Shown here piece after piece: positions 33,900-45,820 of a DNA stretch of 64,000 bases. Source of the DNA: Fulvia fulva (Eukaryota > Ascomycota > Dothideomycetes > Mycosphaerellales > Mycosphaerellaceae); contig NC_063015.1 of the NCBI RefSeq assembly GCF_020509005.1, positions 6,062,501 through 6,126,500 on the forward strand, given 5' to 3'. The notes beneath the pieces are model-generated. The model made no database searches, had not been told where the DNA came from, and saw only the letters and a program-made list of their open reading frames with translations. The position numbers and the translations under genes were made by a program. Position 1 is the stretch's first letter. Every line of letters begins with the position of its first letter.

Positions 33900-34577
33900 C
33901 AAAACCAGCTCGGAACGTGGCTGCCACATGCGAACCACGCCTCGTGTCTTGTGCTCGAGCACGAAAGATCATGTCATACTCCTGCGGCTCCTGCGGATGC
34001 TCGAAATCGATGAAAGGATCGCTCTTACATGGCACCACAAGCGAAGAAATGCCGGATCCATCGAAATGTGTAGGCTAGCTATGCACTTTGCGCATCCAAG
34101 ACATGCCACATCTTTCAATTCTGGGCTGGTGTTCAGTGTGCTTGATCGACGGCACGAGGCTGGTGACCTCTTCGATCTTCCTCTGCGCCCCGCAGAAGCC
34201 AACACTATATCCAGCGAGTACCAAGCTCGCTGAAGCTCGGACAGGAAAAGCCGCTCAACCAGCAGACATTGCGCAATTGGCTGGTACACTACGGCTCAGC
34301 ATGTGGAAGACGTTGCAGGCCGATACAACGGCAATCCGCCCGCCACTGGGTGACATCGCTATATGTCTTTGTTACCGCCCACCTGGGTGAAGCTCTGCAC
34401 TCCACTCGTCATCCTCCATCTTCACTGCAGGTGTATAGCACTAACCCTTGTCGCGGCGTACAGTCCTGCAGCAGGTCGTGCGTGTAACCTCATCTCAGAC
34501 CAGGCTGCGAAGGGCCATAACCCAAAGACCCACCCTCGCTACAACCTCCCGACTGTCCTGAACGCGCGGCCGTCACC
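33900..34577. other. Intergenic, no gene recognised
   Basis: Short frames only; includes the upstream region of the secreted NTF2-like gene. Confidence 0.4.
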
Positions 34578-35527
34578 ATGAGATCGTACATTGGATTCAC
34601 CACCATTGTCGCTATCCTCGCCGCTCTGGTCTCCGCCGCACCAAGTCTCGGCTTTGACCTCTTCAACTGGAACCGATCAGAATCGTCATCACCATCATCA
34701 TCGGCGGATGAAAGATGCATGACCCCAGACGAAGCAGAAACAACAGCCGACATCTTCCGCATGCTCATCCAGGAATACAGCCACGAGCTCGCAACAGAAG
34801 CCCTAACCGAAGACTTTGTCGACTGGGCGTCGTCTGTCAACATCATCATCAACAAAGGCGCAGCGGGACCCAAATCAATGGATAAGCCTACCTTTGCGAG
34901 TAGAGCTGCTTTCATTGATGGACAGGGCAAACAGCCGCAGATTCCGTTCACGAAGATTAGAGTCTGGCCGGGGTGTCGACATGTTGCGATGAGGTGGAAG
35001 ACGGGGAAGAGTGCGAATGGGCATTTGACGGAGGTGGATGATATCGTGAGATCACATGTCAATAAACCTTTCCTTTGATCCTTCATACTGATGCATATTC
35101 CTAGCCCGTCCACGGCCACGTCATCATCGATGTAGTACCCGCCGAAGCAGGGAATCGATTCAACTGGAGGATCAAGAATATCTGGTCGGAGTTTAACTCC
35201 GGAGCGTGGTTGGTTAATCTGGGTGTTTTTAAGCCGGCGATGTTGCCGAATGCGGATGATGTGAGGCATATGCGGGAGTTTGGGGATGGGGATGGGGAGA
35301 AGCAGACGAATACGTCTATGATGTCGCCGGAGGAAGATGGGGTGGGGCATAGCAAAGAGGTTGGGGACGAGGTGCAGGAGGCGCCCGTCGAGAAGCAGGA
35401 AACGCCCGTCGAGAAGCAGCAGTCGTCTACGATGTCGCCGAATCCAGACGCTGTGAGGCATATCGACAAACCTCCGGGGTGGAGTTGGAGTGCAGAAGAC
35501 GCTCGTCAAGGTGCAGCAGGTTGTTAA
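34578..35527 (+). CDS. Secreted NTF2-like domain protein with repetitive acidic tail
   Basis: Two exons (34578-35045, 35105-35527), 296 residues. The intron (59 nt) has a GTGAGA donor, an ACTGAT branch and a CCTAG acceptor, and keeps phase (VDDI|PVHGHV). The signal peptide is MRSYIGFTTIVAILAALVSA. Residues about 48-200 follow the pattern of fungal secreted NTF2-like domains: an N-terminal helix starting CMTPDEAETTADIFRMLI, EALTEDFVDW, then FTKIRVWPGCRHVAMRW and a strand with NIWSEFNSGAWLVNLG. The last 90 residues are low complexity with imperfect repeats: DDVRHM...MSPEEDG and (T/A)PVEKQ(E) twice, then PDAVRHI. Such proteins are common in Dothideomycete secretomes; biochemical role unknown. 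Codons are in good order and nothing is broken. Confidence 0.85.
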
Positions 35528-35960
35528 GGTGAAGCAGGCTCTTTAGATGTCTTTCAAGGAGAAGGGATAATGAATTGCGGTTGTCGAATGCAGCGATGTT
35601 CGTGTCGGCATAATTGTAATTGTAATGGAGGTGGTGCTTGCCAGCCTGTAGTGCCTGTCTACAACTATAGCTCTTTCTTCCCTCCTTCATCATGTCGTGA
35701 CTGCTTCTTGTAGCCATGTAACCCCGACGTCGCTGCCCAACGGTTTGCGCCCAGACACGCCGGAGAGGATCCCCACTTCGCGACCACTCGGGCCGAACTC
35801 CGTCCCGAATCCAATTTGATTGCATCGCGTCGCGCTTTCCACGACGCGTGTCCTCCTGCACCCGACATCAACACGGCGAGACGAGACGACGGGTATTCGC
35901 AGCGAAAGCTCTCCGAGCCTGAGGAACCTCGCTCGCAGGTCAAGTCCGGTACTGTGGGCG
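35528..35960. other. Intergenic upstream of double-BTB gene
   Basis: No gene. An in-frame extension of the BTB frame to 35820 is open, but the ATG at 35961 is the better start. Confidence 0.4.
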
Positions 35961-37632
35961 ATGGCACAGGCACTCAACGGGATGCATGTCGACGGCGACG
36001 ACATCCAGACCTCAAATGCCCTGAGCATAGTGAAGCAAGAGGACCAGGACGAAGGGCAAGGCCGTGGGACTCAATACTGGACTCATCGCCTGTCTAATAA
36101 GCTGTACTTGATATATGCAGGATCGAGACACTTTGCGGTCCACAAGGCCGCGCTCGAAGCAAAGGCTCCCCGGCTGGCCTCTGCGGTGCACGCCTCAACA
36201 GCCATCAATACTGGTCGAGCGAGGGTCGATGACATCGGGGGAGATCTGTTTGGGATACTTCTGGGTATATACTGGCGAACTGCACCCTGTGTCTGCCGTC
36301 GACGAGCCTGAGATTCACCCAGAGCCTGCCCATCAAGGACCGAGAGCACGACTGGTATCAGATCTCGTCGAGGAGAGAGTTGTGCCCAGATGGAACGATG
36401 TGGACCTGGTCACCATCTACGCCATGGCTGCAAAGTATGAGATATCTGCCTTGATGGATGCTGCGGTCTCCGAGCTGTGGCTACAGAGTAGAACGATTCG
36501 AGCCACCACTACAGCTGCGGGTATCAAAGTCGCTTACGCATCTTGCGCAAATACGCCACTGACCAGATTCCTGGAACTGGAAGCAGTGGGCTGGCTCATC
36601 CTCTGTGAGGAGAATGTGCCACAAGACACGTCGGCCTTCGATGCAAGGTATATCTCCGGGATTCTCCACCATTATATCAAATATGGCAGTAGTCATCAAT
36701 CCATCATGCGGAGGGACCAAAACTTTCTCTGTGCTGGACATACCAGCCCATGCGTGGGTCGAGTTGCATGCAAGAAGCTCTGGCGCGATGTAGCCATTCC
36801 TCGCAAGTTCGACAGGAGTATTGCACCGCTACTGACAGATATCGGGATCATTATCGTTGGACCAGACCGGAAGCCATTCGCAGTTCACAAAGCTCTCGCA
36901 TCCGAGTACAGCGACTACTTTCGGGGTGCATTCCAAGGTGGATTTGAAGAGGGCATGAACGGAGAGATCACGCTTGTAGACGAGAACCCTGCGATCATGG
37001 CGATCCTAATACATTGGCTGTATTCCAAGACCATCCGAGGACCGACCATGGACACGCTTCGCGGCTTCGATGACCTGGATCACCGACAGCCAAGTAGAGT
37101 CGAGGAAGCCACCTCATCTACGGTCTGGTCCCAGAGAGGACTCCTGGCCCACCGTCAAAGGCGTCCCTATATCTACCAGGTCTTCCAAGACGACCTCATT
37201 GACTTGTACATCTTCGCAGATCGTCGTGGCGTACGGGGTCTTCAGAACGACATCATGACAAACTGCATTGCGGATCGCGAGGCCGGACGTCCTCTCTTGA
37301 CAGCCGACATCGCTCGCGTCCGTACAGCGTACGCTAACCTGCCAGAAGGCTGTGGCATGCTGAGGTATATGGTCCTCGAAGGCAGTTTCTGGTGGACCAG
37401 CGACATGGGTCCAATCGAAGACCTGGAAAGCCTTCCAGCTCAGTTCCTTGGTCCGGTCATGAATAACATGATGATGCTCATGAGCGCGCAGCATTATCCG
37501 TCACTGGGTCCCCCAGGTGTGTGTCAACAATTACACGACCATAGCAGCGAGGGTGCCCGCCAATCCTGTCGCGAGTCATTGAAGTCGGTTGTGCGGGAGG
37601 CGGAGACTCTGAAACGCCGGAGGCGTGAATGA
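35961..37632 (+). CDS. Double BTB/POZ protein, one apparent frameshift
   Basis: From the ATG at 35961 (GCGATGGCACAG) the first frame encodes an acidic leader, then a BTB-type start (RHFAVHKAALEAKAPRLASA, VDDIGGDLFGILLG). Near 36250-36275 the coding switches frame to VYTGELHPVSAVDEPEI, the end of the BTB core. The second frame is then open to 37632. It holds a BACK-like helical part (YAMAAKYEISALMDAAVSEL), a second full BTB (IIIVGPDRKPFAVHKALASE, then YFRGAFQGGFEEG and HWLYS), and LYIFADRRGVRGLQNDIMT. BTB proteins dimerise and often serve as Cul3 adaptors. The locus at 43.5-41.8 kb is a paralog with the same order of domains. The frameshift is either inactivating or an error, and only the second half is certain to be translatable. 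Confidence 0.65.
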
Positions 37633-38170
37633 AGGTGCTTGTGTTCAATTAGGAATGTCTTCGGCCGTCATATATTCAAATGCCTCGAACACACAGCAGA
37701 TCGTGCCCATCAGCCACTGCGACGAGCCACTCCGTTCGCCACAAGAGGACAAGCAACTGCCTACAGACCCCCACCGAAACCGAGACGAGCCGAACAAGAT
37801 CGACCTCTCACTCACTCACTCACTCACTCCAGGCCGAAATTGTCCAGACAGACAGCAGCTCTGTCGGCTAGTCATAGAAGGCCACGAGGCGTTATGCCGT
37901 CAAAGCTTACTCGAAGCACGTCAACGTCTTGACACACTGGGGCAGTGGGCTCGGGGTCTGGCTCCAGCAGTAGACGAGCAAGATGGTCTATCGCCACCTC
38001 CTCTCCAATGCCACCGGGTGCGGCGAGACGGACGACAGCACGCTTATCACATTCCCATCCAACGTGTGACGACACTGCAACGCCGGACGCAAGCGAGTTT
38101 TCTTCGAGCATTGGTTTCGGATCAAAGTAATCCATGTCGTCACGCTGTCAACCGCTAACGAATTGCGCTA
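37633..38170. other. Intergenic with (CTCA)n microsatellite
   Basis: Between convergent genes. A CTCA tandem repeat (about six units) lies at 37805-37829. No gene recognised. Confidence 0.5.
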
Positions 38171-40460
38171 CTACTGCGACTGGTACAACCGTATTAGCTT
38201 ACTCTGATAATCCATCGTTGGGAAATTCACGTTCATGCCTGCATTCATATACGTCGCCCCGGAATACGTCGCATTATCCGCATCGTTAAAGTACCTCGCC
38301 GTGGGATCCAGGCCTTGCAACCTAAGGGGTGGCGCGGCGGGCTTGACAGTCGCCAGTTGCTGGAACGCAAAGACTAACGCGCGGTTCCCGTCTTCTGAGA
38401 TGAACTGCACCGCTGGCCAGTTGCTGTCATCAGGGAGACGCAAGCGGTAGAAATCACCGGAGATGACGATGGGGTTGACGTCGTGCGCTTCGGCCATGAT
38501 GGCGGGGATGTGGGAGGACTCGTCTTCGCTGAGTTCGGAGGGGTTCAATTCAAAGCCGAAGGAACCGCACATTTCTGCGACGTGCGCGCGGTATGTTATG
38601 GAGATGTTGCGTTTCGTCACACCATTCGGCACGGCGGAGACGTGGCAGCCCATGGCTGAGGGTGGGTATGCGAGGGATGTGCCGAGCTGGATCGTGAGAC
38701 GGTTGGCGGCGTCGGTGTTGTCTGACGTCCAGGATTGGGGCCAGTAGTGGAGCAGACCTGCGTCGAAGCGGCCGCCACCTGAAGCGCAGCCTTCCCAGAG
38801 GATGTCCGGGTAGGAGGTGGTCAGGTCGTCGATGACGCGGTAGAGCCCAAGGATGTAGTCGTGGTCTGCGGCTGGGTAGGGCATTTCGGAGATGCCGCGG
38901 TTGTTGTCCCATTTGATGTATTGGATGTTGGCCGAGTCGAGGAGTTTGTGCATGAAGTCGATGATGTAGTCTTGGACTTCTTTCAGGCCGAGGTTGAGGA
39001 CGAGTTGGCTACGGGTGAGGGTTCGGGGGTGGTTGCCGGTGTACATGACCCAGTCTGGGTGCTCGCGGTAGAGGGTGGAGTTGGGGTTGACCATTTCTGG
39101 CTCGACCCAGATGCCAAATTGGAGGTCCTTGGTGGAGTTGAGGACGGTGAAGTTGTTGATGTCTGAAATGAAGGGTCTGAGGCCGTCTGGGAACTTGGCT
39201 GGGTTGGGGGTCCAGTCACCGAGACCCATAGTGTCGTTGTCACGAGGGTACTCCACGCCGAACCAGCCGTCGTCCATGACCATGAGTTCGATACCGAGCT
39301 CTTCTGCCTCGCCGGAGAGCTGGACCATGGAGGTGTCGTTGATGTTGGCGCCGAGGCCTTCCCAGGAGTTGAGCAAGATGGGGCGGGTCTGCAGAGTCTG
39401 CTTGCCTCTCGAGAGGTGGTTCCTGTACAGGTCGTGGAGAGATCGGGACATACCGCCGAGACCTTGTGCGGAGTAGACTGAAACTGCTTCAGGTGATGTG
39501 AAGGTCTCGCCTGGCGCGACTGGCAAGCTGGCATGAAGTGGGTTCAAGCCGAGAAGGATACGAACATCACCAGTAGAGTACCGCTCAGCGGACGCCGCGA
39601 AACTTCCAGTGTACACCAAGTTGAAACCCCACGCCTCGCCGCTAGATTCGGTAGTGGTGGGTGACTGAAGCGCAAAGAAAGGGTTGTGCAGGTGTGAAGA
39701 ATAACCCTCGCTGCTTCGGAAGCTGGTCTCGCCATAATCGATTCTCCTCTTCACGCGGTTGGCCTCGTGAGACCAGTCACCCTGGAGCTCGATCATGTCC
39801 AGCTCTTGGTTGGGCAGATCGATGCTGAAGCTGGCTGCTCGCTCGATGCTGATGTTGCTTGTGCCATTGTTTGTGATCTGGAAGGAGCGTGCGATGGCGT
39901 TGTACTTTGGGAAGACGGAGTACGACAGCACAGCAGTCACGTCGCTGTAGTTGTCGTACAGCGTAACGAGGATGGTCGACACATCTCCACTCCCGCCATA
40001 TGTCGCTGGAAGGCCAGGAAGTTTCGGCTTGCCGTCCACAATCTGATGGGATTGGTAGTTGAATTCTGACACGGTGTTGCCATCTGCATGCTTGATGTGG
40101 ATCGCCGGCAGACGGAACTCTGCCCCTCGTCCAATGTCTGGAAACTCGCGGCGGATGTTGCTGAGTCCGGTGTTGGGAGGTCTCTGGTCGACCCAGCCAC
40201 CCTGGAAGAGGCTGACGGGCGGGATGAAATCGTTCACGGAACCACCCCAGTGGTCGGAGATGAGCTCGCCCGAGGCTGTGTCGACGTGGAAGAGGTACGA
40301 GGCGTTGTTGGCGGTCAGGGTGAAGTTCGTGCCGTCTGCTGTGATGGCTGGAAGATTTCGTCAGCATGCATGTCTTGAAAGTGGCAAGGAGATGGGAAAT
40401 ACCGTTCTGGCCTGCCGCCAGGCCCGCCAAAAGAGTTGCTCCGGCTAGGACAGTCTTCAT
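38171..40460 (-). CDS. aglC: Secreted alpha-galactosidase, GH36 (AglC-like)
   Basis: Two exons (40460-40403, 40347-38171), 744 residues, close to the usual length of fungal GH36 enzymes. The intron (55 nt, GTATTT donor, TTCCAG acceptor) keeps phase. The signal peptide is MKTVLAGATLLAGLAAG. The N-terminal beta-supersandwich domain (about 20-330) is followed by the catalytic TIM barrel: NSWEG (about 346-350), MDDGWFG (about 377), WVEPEMVN, and QYIKWDNNRG with the nucleophile Asp at about 500. Next come EGCASGGGRFDAG and QSWTSDNTDA with the acid/base Asp at about 562. A C-terminal beta domain ends the protein. It releases terminal alpha-1,6-galactose from melibiose, raffinose and galactomannan fragments outside the cell. 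All motifs intact. It lies between the two double-BTB paralogs with no evident functional link. Confidence 0.95.
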
Positions 40461-40524
40461 CTTGATGATGTCGAATGATTGTGCACGCCTGTCTCTTTCT
40501 CGCAAGTTGGAGATGGCTGCGAGA

Positions 40525-40530
40525 TATATA
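40525..40530 (-). promoter_or_regulatory. TATA box of the alpha-galactosidase gene
   Basis: TATATA lies 65 nt upstream of the start codon on the minus strand, a usual distance for fungal TATA elements. Confidence 0.45.
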
Positions 40531-40548
40531 CAATCTCTGCCGTCGCCG

Positions 40549-40680
40549 CCGGGGTACGGCTCTTGGCCGTGTGTTCCACAGCGTTAGTCTGCGGAGATGT
40601 GTCGGGATGTGGAGGCACGTGGTTGATTCTGCTTTGCCAGGAACCACGCACAGCACGGCATTACGGGCCTTTGGCCGGGG
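40549..40680. promoter_or_regulatory. Two CreA-type motifs upstream of the alpha-galactosidase gene
   Basis: CCGGGG, which fits the CreA/Mig1 consensus SYGGRG, occurs at 40549-40554 and 40675-40680, about 90 and 215 nt before the start. Carbon catabolite repression of alpha-galactosidases by CreA is well known in fungi. The motif is short and common, so binding here is inference. Confidence 0.3.
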
Positions 40681-41800
40681 ACTCTGAGAAAGTCAAGACC
40701 TCGTTAAGCTAGGCATTCGTCTCAACGACGACATCAGCTCGTTGGCGGTGTGGAGAGTGGAAGCTGCTTGGTGATTTGGAGGCATACATGTCCACATCGA
40801 CTTCTGCTCGCATTCGTCTCGCATTGTCATTCACGCCAATAATGCCCCGGCATCTGACGGTGTCTGGGGCAAGCGTCGTGCGGGGAAATCGCTGCCAGTC
40901 AGGAACGCTTCCATTTTTGCAGTGCTCCATTACTTGATGCTAGAATCGATCAAGAGTGAGATCAACTTCGTGGAACATGGGCCTCAGATCTTGCAGAAAC
41001 AGTGACAAGCCCCGACAACCATGAAAGACTAGGCCATGACTGAGTCGCCGTCATCTCGAAAGTCATTCCCGGAGCAAACATGACGCTGTCTGTGCTGTCA
41101 AAGCGTCCAAGAGGATGCCGAGACCTCGACCTCATCGGTGTGTTTTCGGCGGCCTCGACACCGGGATGTGAGTCCACCTTCTTCACCTGGCAACCAGACA
41201 TCTTCGAAGTCTTGCACGATGTTCCAGAAGCGGTCAAGACATGCCACCGAGATCAGGCCGCAAGACTGTGGAGAGATGTGGCACGATGCGGAGTGGTGAA
41301 GGTTGGGTAGGCACGATCCAGCCATGTCAACCAGAGATCCCGGTGCATGTCGATGCCATTGAGAACGACTGGTATATCCAGCCATTCAAATACCTTACCG
41401 GGCTCGGCACCAACCGTGCGGCCTTGCGGGTGGTCAGTTGCAAGACATGAGGAGACTCGAGATGTCGCGGAATCCTCAATTGTGTACGCCGCAGTGCAAG
41501 ACAATTGTGCACCGCACAGCCGACTACAGCTCGTCTAGCTCGATCTTCCTGCGAAGTAACCATTGTCAATAACATTCTGTGTCGGTGTTGGAGAAAGTAC
41601 GGCCCGTTCACACACCGTAGTGGATTCAAGATTTCTGGCCTTCCTCGTCTTCCTGGTCCCAGGGAAAGCCACAGACCACTCTGGCGTCCCAGCGCATGAA
41701 AGAGTCTGACGAATACACATCTTCGTCAGTGCCTTCTCCAGCCAGCGCTGTAACGATCGTTGCCATAGTCAGAATACGATTTCGTGCGCTTGAAGATTCC
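40681..41800. other. No gene recognised
   Basis: Short frames only. A minus-strand frame at about 41630-41790 is coding-like (ending WDQEDEEGQKS) and may be a further fragment of the decayed BTB gene. Confidence 0.35.
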
Positions 41801-43486
41801 CTACATAGCGGCAGCGAAGAACTCTTTTGGTAGACCCGCTTTACGGGCAATGGCGGACAATCCGAAATCCCAACACTCGGAGGCCTACTCTTCCAGGTAT
41901 CGCAGCAACGGAGAATTCTCTGGTAGCTCATCGTATGCCTTCTTAACGCGCGCAGTTGACGAGGTCAGCAAAGGATTCTCCTCCAAGCGATCGACTTTGA
42001 AGTGATGTATAAGACTATCGCACAAGTCTTGTACACCGCGGCGGTCGGCGAGAATGTAAAGGTCAACATCGTCATCTTGAAACAGCGCCGTCAAGGCCGG
42101 GTTCCGTTCACCATCAGGGTTGAAAATATCCCGGTATCTCGAGGCCTCTGCTCGAAAGACACGGGACTGGAAATCGCTTCCAACGTCATCCAGAGCATCC
42201 AGCGCTTGTGCGTTCTCGAGTGCTGGCAATGCCCGGCGCCTGGTGTAGACCCATTCGAGCATCAGAGCGACAATCGACGGTCTTTCCGATTGCAATACCA
42301 CGTCACCAGTCCCAGATTCCTGAAACCTGCTTTCAAAAGCCGCCTTGAAGAACGTCGAACAGTCAGACATCAGCGCTTTGTGTACAGTGAATTGCATCGC
42401 CCGATGTCCTACTGTAATGGTTCCCACGGCCTCTTCCAGTGGCGAGGGGAGCTGATAGCATCGCGTAAGAGCTTTCTTAGGCGGCCTTTTGTTTTCAAAT
42501 ACCTCGTTGCAGGTTTTAGTCATCCCAAAATGGCTGTGATTTTCGCAAAGGGTCTGTTCTGCAAAGAAGCACTCGGGCCGCTTCTGCACATCAAGGACTG
42601 CTCGGAGAACCCCGGCTATGTACGCAGGACTGAATGACGAAGGTTTCTTTGGGTAACGTGCAATCGGCATCGTGCAGGCACATCGCCGTGTCGACGCACA
42701 TGAAGTCCGCCATTGATGAGCCAGAAAGCTCATCGTCGTCGAATACCGCTGCCACCGCCCTAGCGCTGACGCTTCGATGTGCCAGCTTGTTCTGAATCCA
42801 TAGCTGGGATATGGCGAGATCCATCAGGTCTGGCATGTCCCATCTCTTCGCACGAGCATAGACGGCAACGAGATCCTCATCTTCCCAGACAGTAATGTCC
42901 TTAGCTTCGAGCCGTCCACCATTGCCTTTAGCCATACGAGGTGAGACGGCCTCTCCAAGGCTTTCAACTCCTTTGGGCTTCCGATACGAAATAAGCTCGC
43001 CAGTATACAACCACGCCAGTGCTGACGCGAGGATATCCCCATCGACATCGGCCAATTCGCAGACTGTGGCAGGCGGGCTCTGTGCGAACGCTCTTTGCAC
43101 ATCGTCGTAGAGGCTCGGGGCTTTGGCTTGGAGGACATCGGTATGCACTGCGAAGATGCGGTCTGAGTCCAAGGTCCTAGCTGCAGCGTCTGGCAATACC
43201 GCGTGCTGCCTCGTAGCTAGAGGGAGAAGACCAAAGATACATCGGGGACGATGGTACAGATAGTTGTTTGGCATTGGTGGTTGCTCGTCATCTTCCTCGC
43301 CCTGTTGCTCTTCAGGGTCTTCCCCATCCGGTTGCTCTTCAGAATCATCTGCAGCGACATCACAAGGGTCCTCGTCCGCAGTTCGTCGTGGCGTTGGGGC
43401 TTGATCTTCTTGCTTGTACTTTGTCGATCGTGATCGGCACCTTTGCGCTTCCGTGTACCGTTTGAGGCAGGTTTGGGTCCCGCCAT
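41801..43486 (-). pseudogene. Second double BTB/POZ paralog, multiply disrupted
   Basis: Starts with MAGPKPASNGTRKRKGADHD, a basic leader, at 43486. A frameshift near 43365-43392 leads into an acidic tract (EEQPDGEDPEEQQGEEDDEQ). BTB 1 follows (DSDRIFAVHTDVLQAKAPSL, then ALAWLYTGELISY), then a BACK-like helix (VYARAKRWDMPDLMDLAISQ). A second frameshift near 42640-42655 leads to SFSPAYIAGVLRAVL and BTB 2 (TITVGHRAMQFTVHKALMSD, MLEWVYTRR) and LYILADRRGVQDL. A TAG at 41885-41887 cuts the frame, but homology to the 36-37.6 kb paralog continues for 27 codons to the TAG at 41801-41803 (ECWDFGLSAIARKAGLPKEF). Domain order equals the paralog. CAG-to-TAG would explain the stop. No normal intron fits either shift. 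Confidence 0.7.
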
Positions 43487-45820
43487 GCTGTACAGAGTGT
43501 GTGGTCGTCGTCGGCAGGTGCTCAATGTAGAGGAAGAAGGAGACGCGAAGAACGCGCCGTAGCGTGTTTCTTGGACATGATCGGCAGGGCACGGAGCTCG
43601 GCCCGAGTGGTCGCGAAGTGGAGGGTTGGCATTTGTGCCTTCCTGAACAGTTCTTCCTTCCTTCGACGAACATCAGCATATCTATCCAGCAGTCCACAAG
43701 TCGTTTCCATTCTTCGAATCTGCTATCCTGAACACTCTTCCCCTCAGGTTCCCGCTTCTAACCATATGCGTCGCTGCGAGAAGGGCTACATCCTCTGGCC
43801 ACAAGTCCACAATGCTGAGATGCCTCTAGCCACGATGAGCTGCACGAAACCGTCCTGAAGTTCGACGATTATGCCTCGAGTGCAGTCTAATGCCCGATTT
43901 TGATGACACGACTGACGGCAAAAACATCTATCGGAACGTTGTCATATGCCATCACAACCAGCGGCGTAGTTGTCGTGACGAGCTCTAAGCACGTCTAGTC
44001 GTGTGAACAGTGTCAGAGTAGCGTGGAACCATCGCTAGGAAGCGATGGTGCTACACAATGGATGGGACACCCACATTCTCCCGTACAGCATCATGTCAGA
44101 ACAGCGGTATATAACCTTGCACACGGCCATGGAGCCAGCTTCACCGTCTCCGACATGGATAACACTGATGAGTGGTGCTCGGAGACTCACGGCACGGCTA
44201 CAGGCACGGCTACATCATCACTGTTGCTGAAAAAGCTCTTCGGTGCAGCATTCTCTCCTAGTCAGAGAGAGAAGATGGAATCCAGCTCAACTACCTCCAA
44301 GCAGGGGTTGGCATGATCATTACAATCATCTGTCCTCACAACTCCCGTCTGCGCAGCAAGGCAACGGCTTCTCTGCTGCCTCCAGAAGCCCTCGTCGAAA
44401 AGATTGAGAAGGCCAACCTATTCTCATTCTCTATCGACATGGGCCCAGCTCCATGGTCATCGCATTTTGCACCTTCTCGTCTCTGCAGTGCTGGGCTTGC
44501 GGCATGTTGATGTGTGACTAAGATATGATGATACGATACATGTGTAAATCAGCACGAAAAGACATGAGCTTGTAGGCACGTGGTAGGTCAAGAAGCATTC
44601 GCCGATCATGGTCTATTTACATGAGTTCCACGATGCAATGTCAGCTGTGTGAAGAGAGACCATCTTGATGCATGGCTCACGGTCAGGCTTCAAGCACAGC
44701 TCCCACCAATCACCTGCTTTGCCTATCAATATTTCAACATTTTCAAGAGCCCTTTGCGCATCTTGAGCGGCTTCAAAATCCATCTGTCATGTCGTTGTCG
44801 GCGTCCCATGACTTAGCAGCTAACCTAAGTACTAGTTCTAACCTCAGGCCACAACTCCCGAGCTTCGGAAGCGAGCTCCGCCATCTCCTTCCCGCCTGTT
44901 TTCTGCTGTCCGATCACCCACGATCTTCTTCACAACACATTCGCTCTGCATCATACGGACTCTGAGCATGTGGATGTATGACGACTGCCTCGCGCCCTCC
45001 GCAATGCACCCCTTCACACCTATCTCGCAAGCCCACCTCACGCATCACGCGACGCGGTCGAGCGAGTACCAAGCAACATTGCCTTGAAGCGAAAAAGAGC
45101 AAGAGGAGCAGCAGGTCGCAGACACAGATCTAGGGCGATGCGACATGGCGATATCGTACGCAGCAACAGTGTAGGAGTATGTGATGGGTAACGGACAATG
45201 CGCAGATGCCGGCTCTGTTCGTTCTGGCTACGGACGACGGCGTAGGCAGACGGTAGGTCATCAGCGCTTTATCTGGCTTCAGCGCGGTGGCTCATGGTTC
45301 GGCCGCTCATGGGCAAGGAGACGGTGTTGTTTCAGAAGTGATCAGGCACACGGACAGGCACTTGGAATTCTGGTGATGAGGACACAGCACCGCGACCGTG
45401 ACGACCAGCGAGACATGCCGCCCGGCAAAAACTCACAGTCAGGCTTACGCTGGGTCGTGTATGCGTTTGGTTCTTCCACCGAGCATGCGGCTGTCGAGAC
45501 ACCAGGCCTGGCCTTCTCTCCAGCGCTTCCCGCGCCGACAGTAGATATGCTGGCAGCGCCATGCCACTGCTGTGATGCTCTCATGTTGCGTGAAGGCAAG
45601 CTTTACATGCAGCAGCTTCTCCAGGTACAAACCGGATGGTCTTCGCCTACTGCGAGCAGCACTGTTGGCGAAAGTGTTCAAGTGCACACCCGAGGGAGAA
45701 CAACCGCAAAGTCGTCCGCTATGCCGGAGTGCTGTGTCATGGAGAGGAAACATTCTACGAATGGCAGGTTCCGTAATGGAAGCTGCCAGGTCCGGCGAGT
45801 CGCGCCCGCTATTTCGTATT
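43487..45820. other. No gene recognised
   Basis: About 2.3 kb of short frames. A 12-nt tandem repeat GGCACGGCTACA (x2) lies at 44191-44214. The open frame that continues into the next gene upstream of 45821 lacks coding-like composition before about 45760. Confidence 0.45.
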
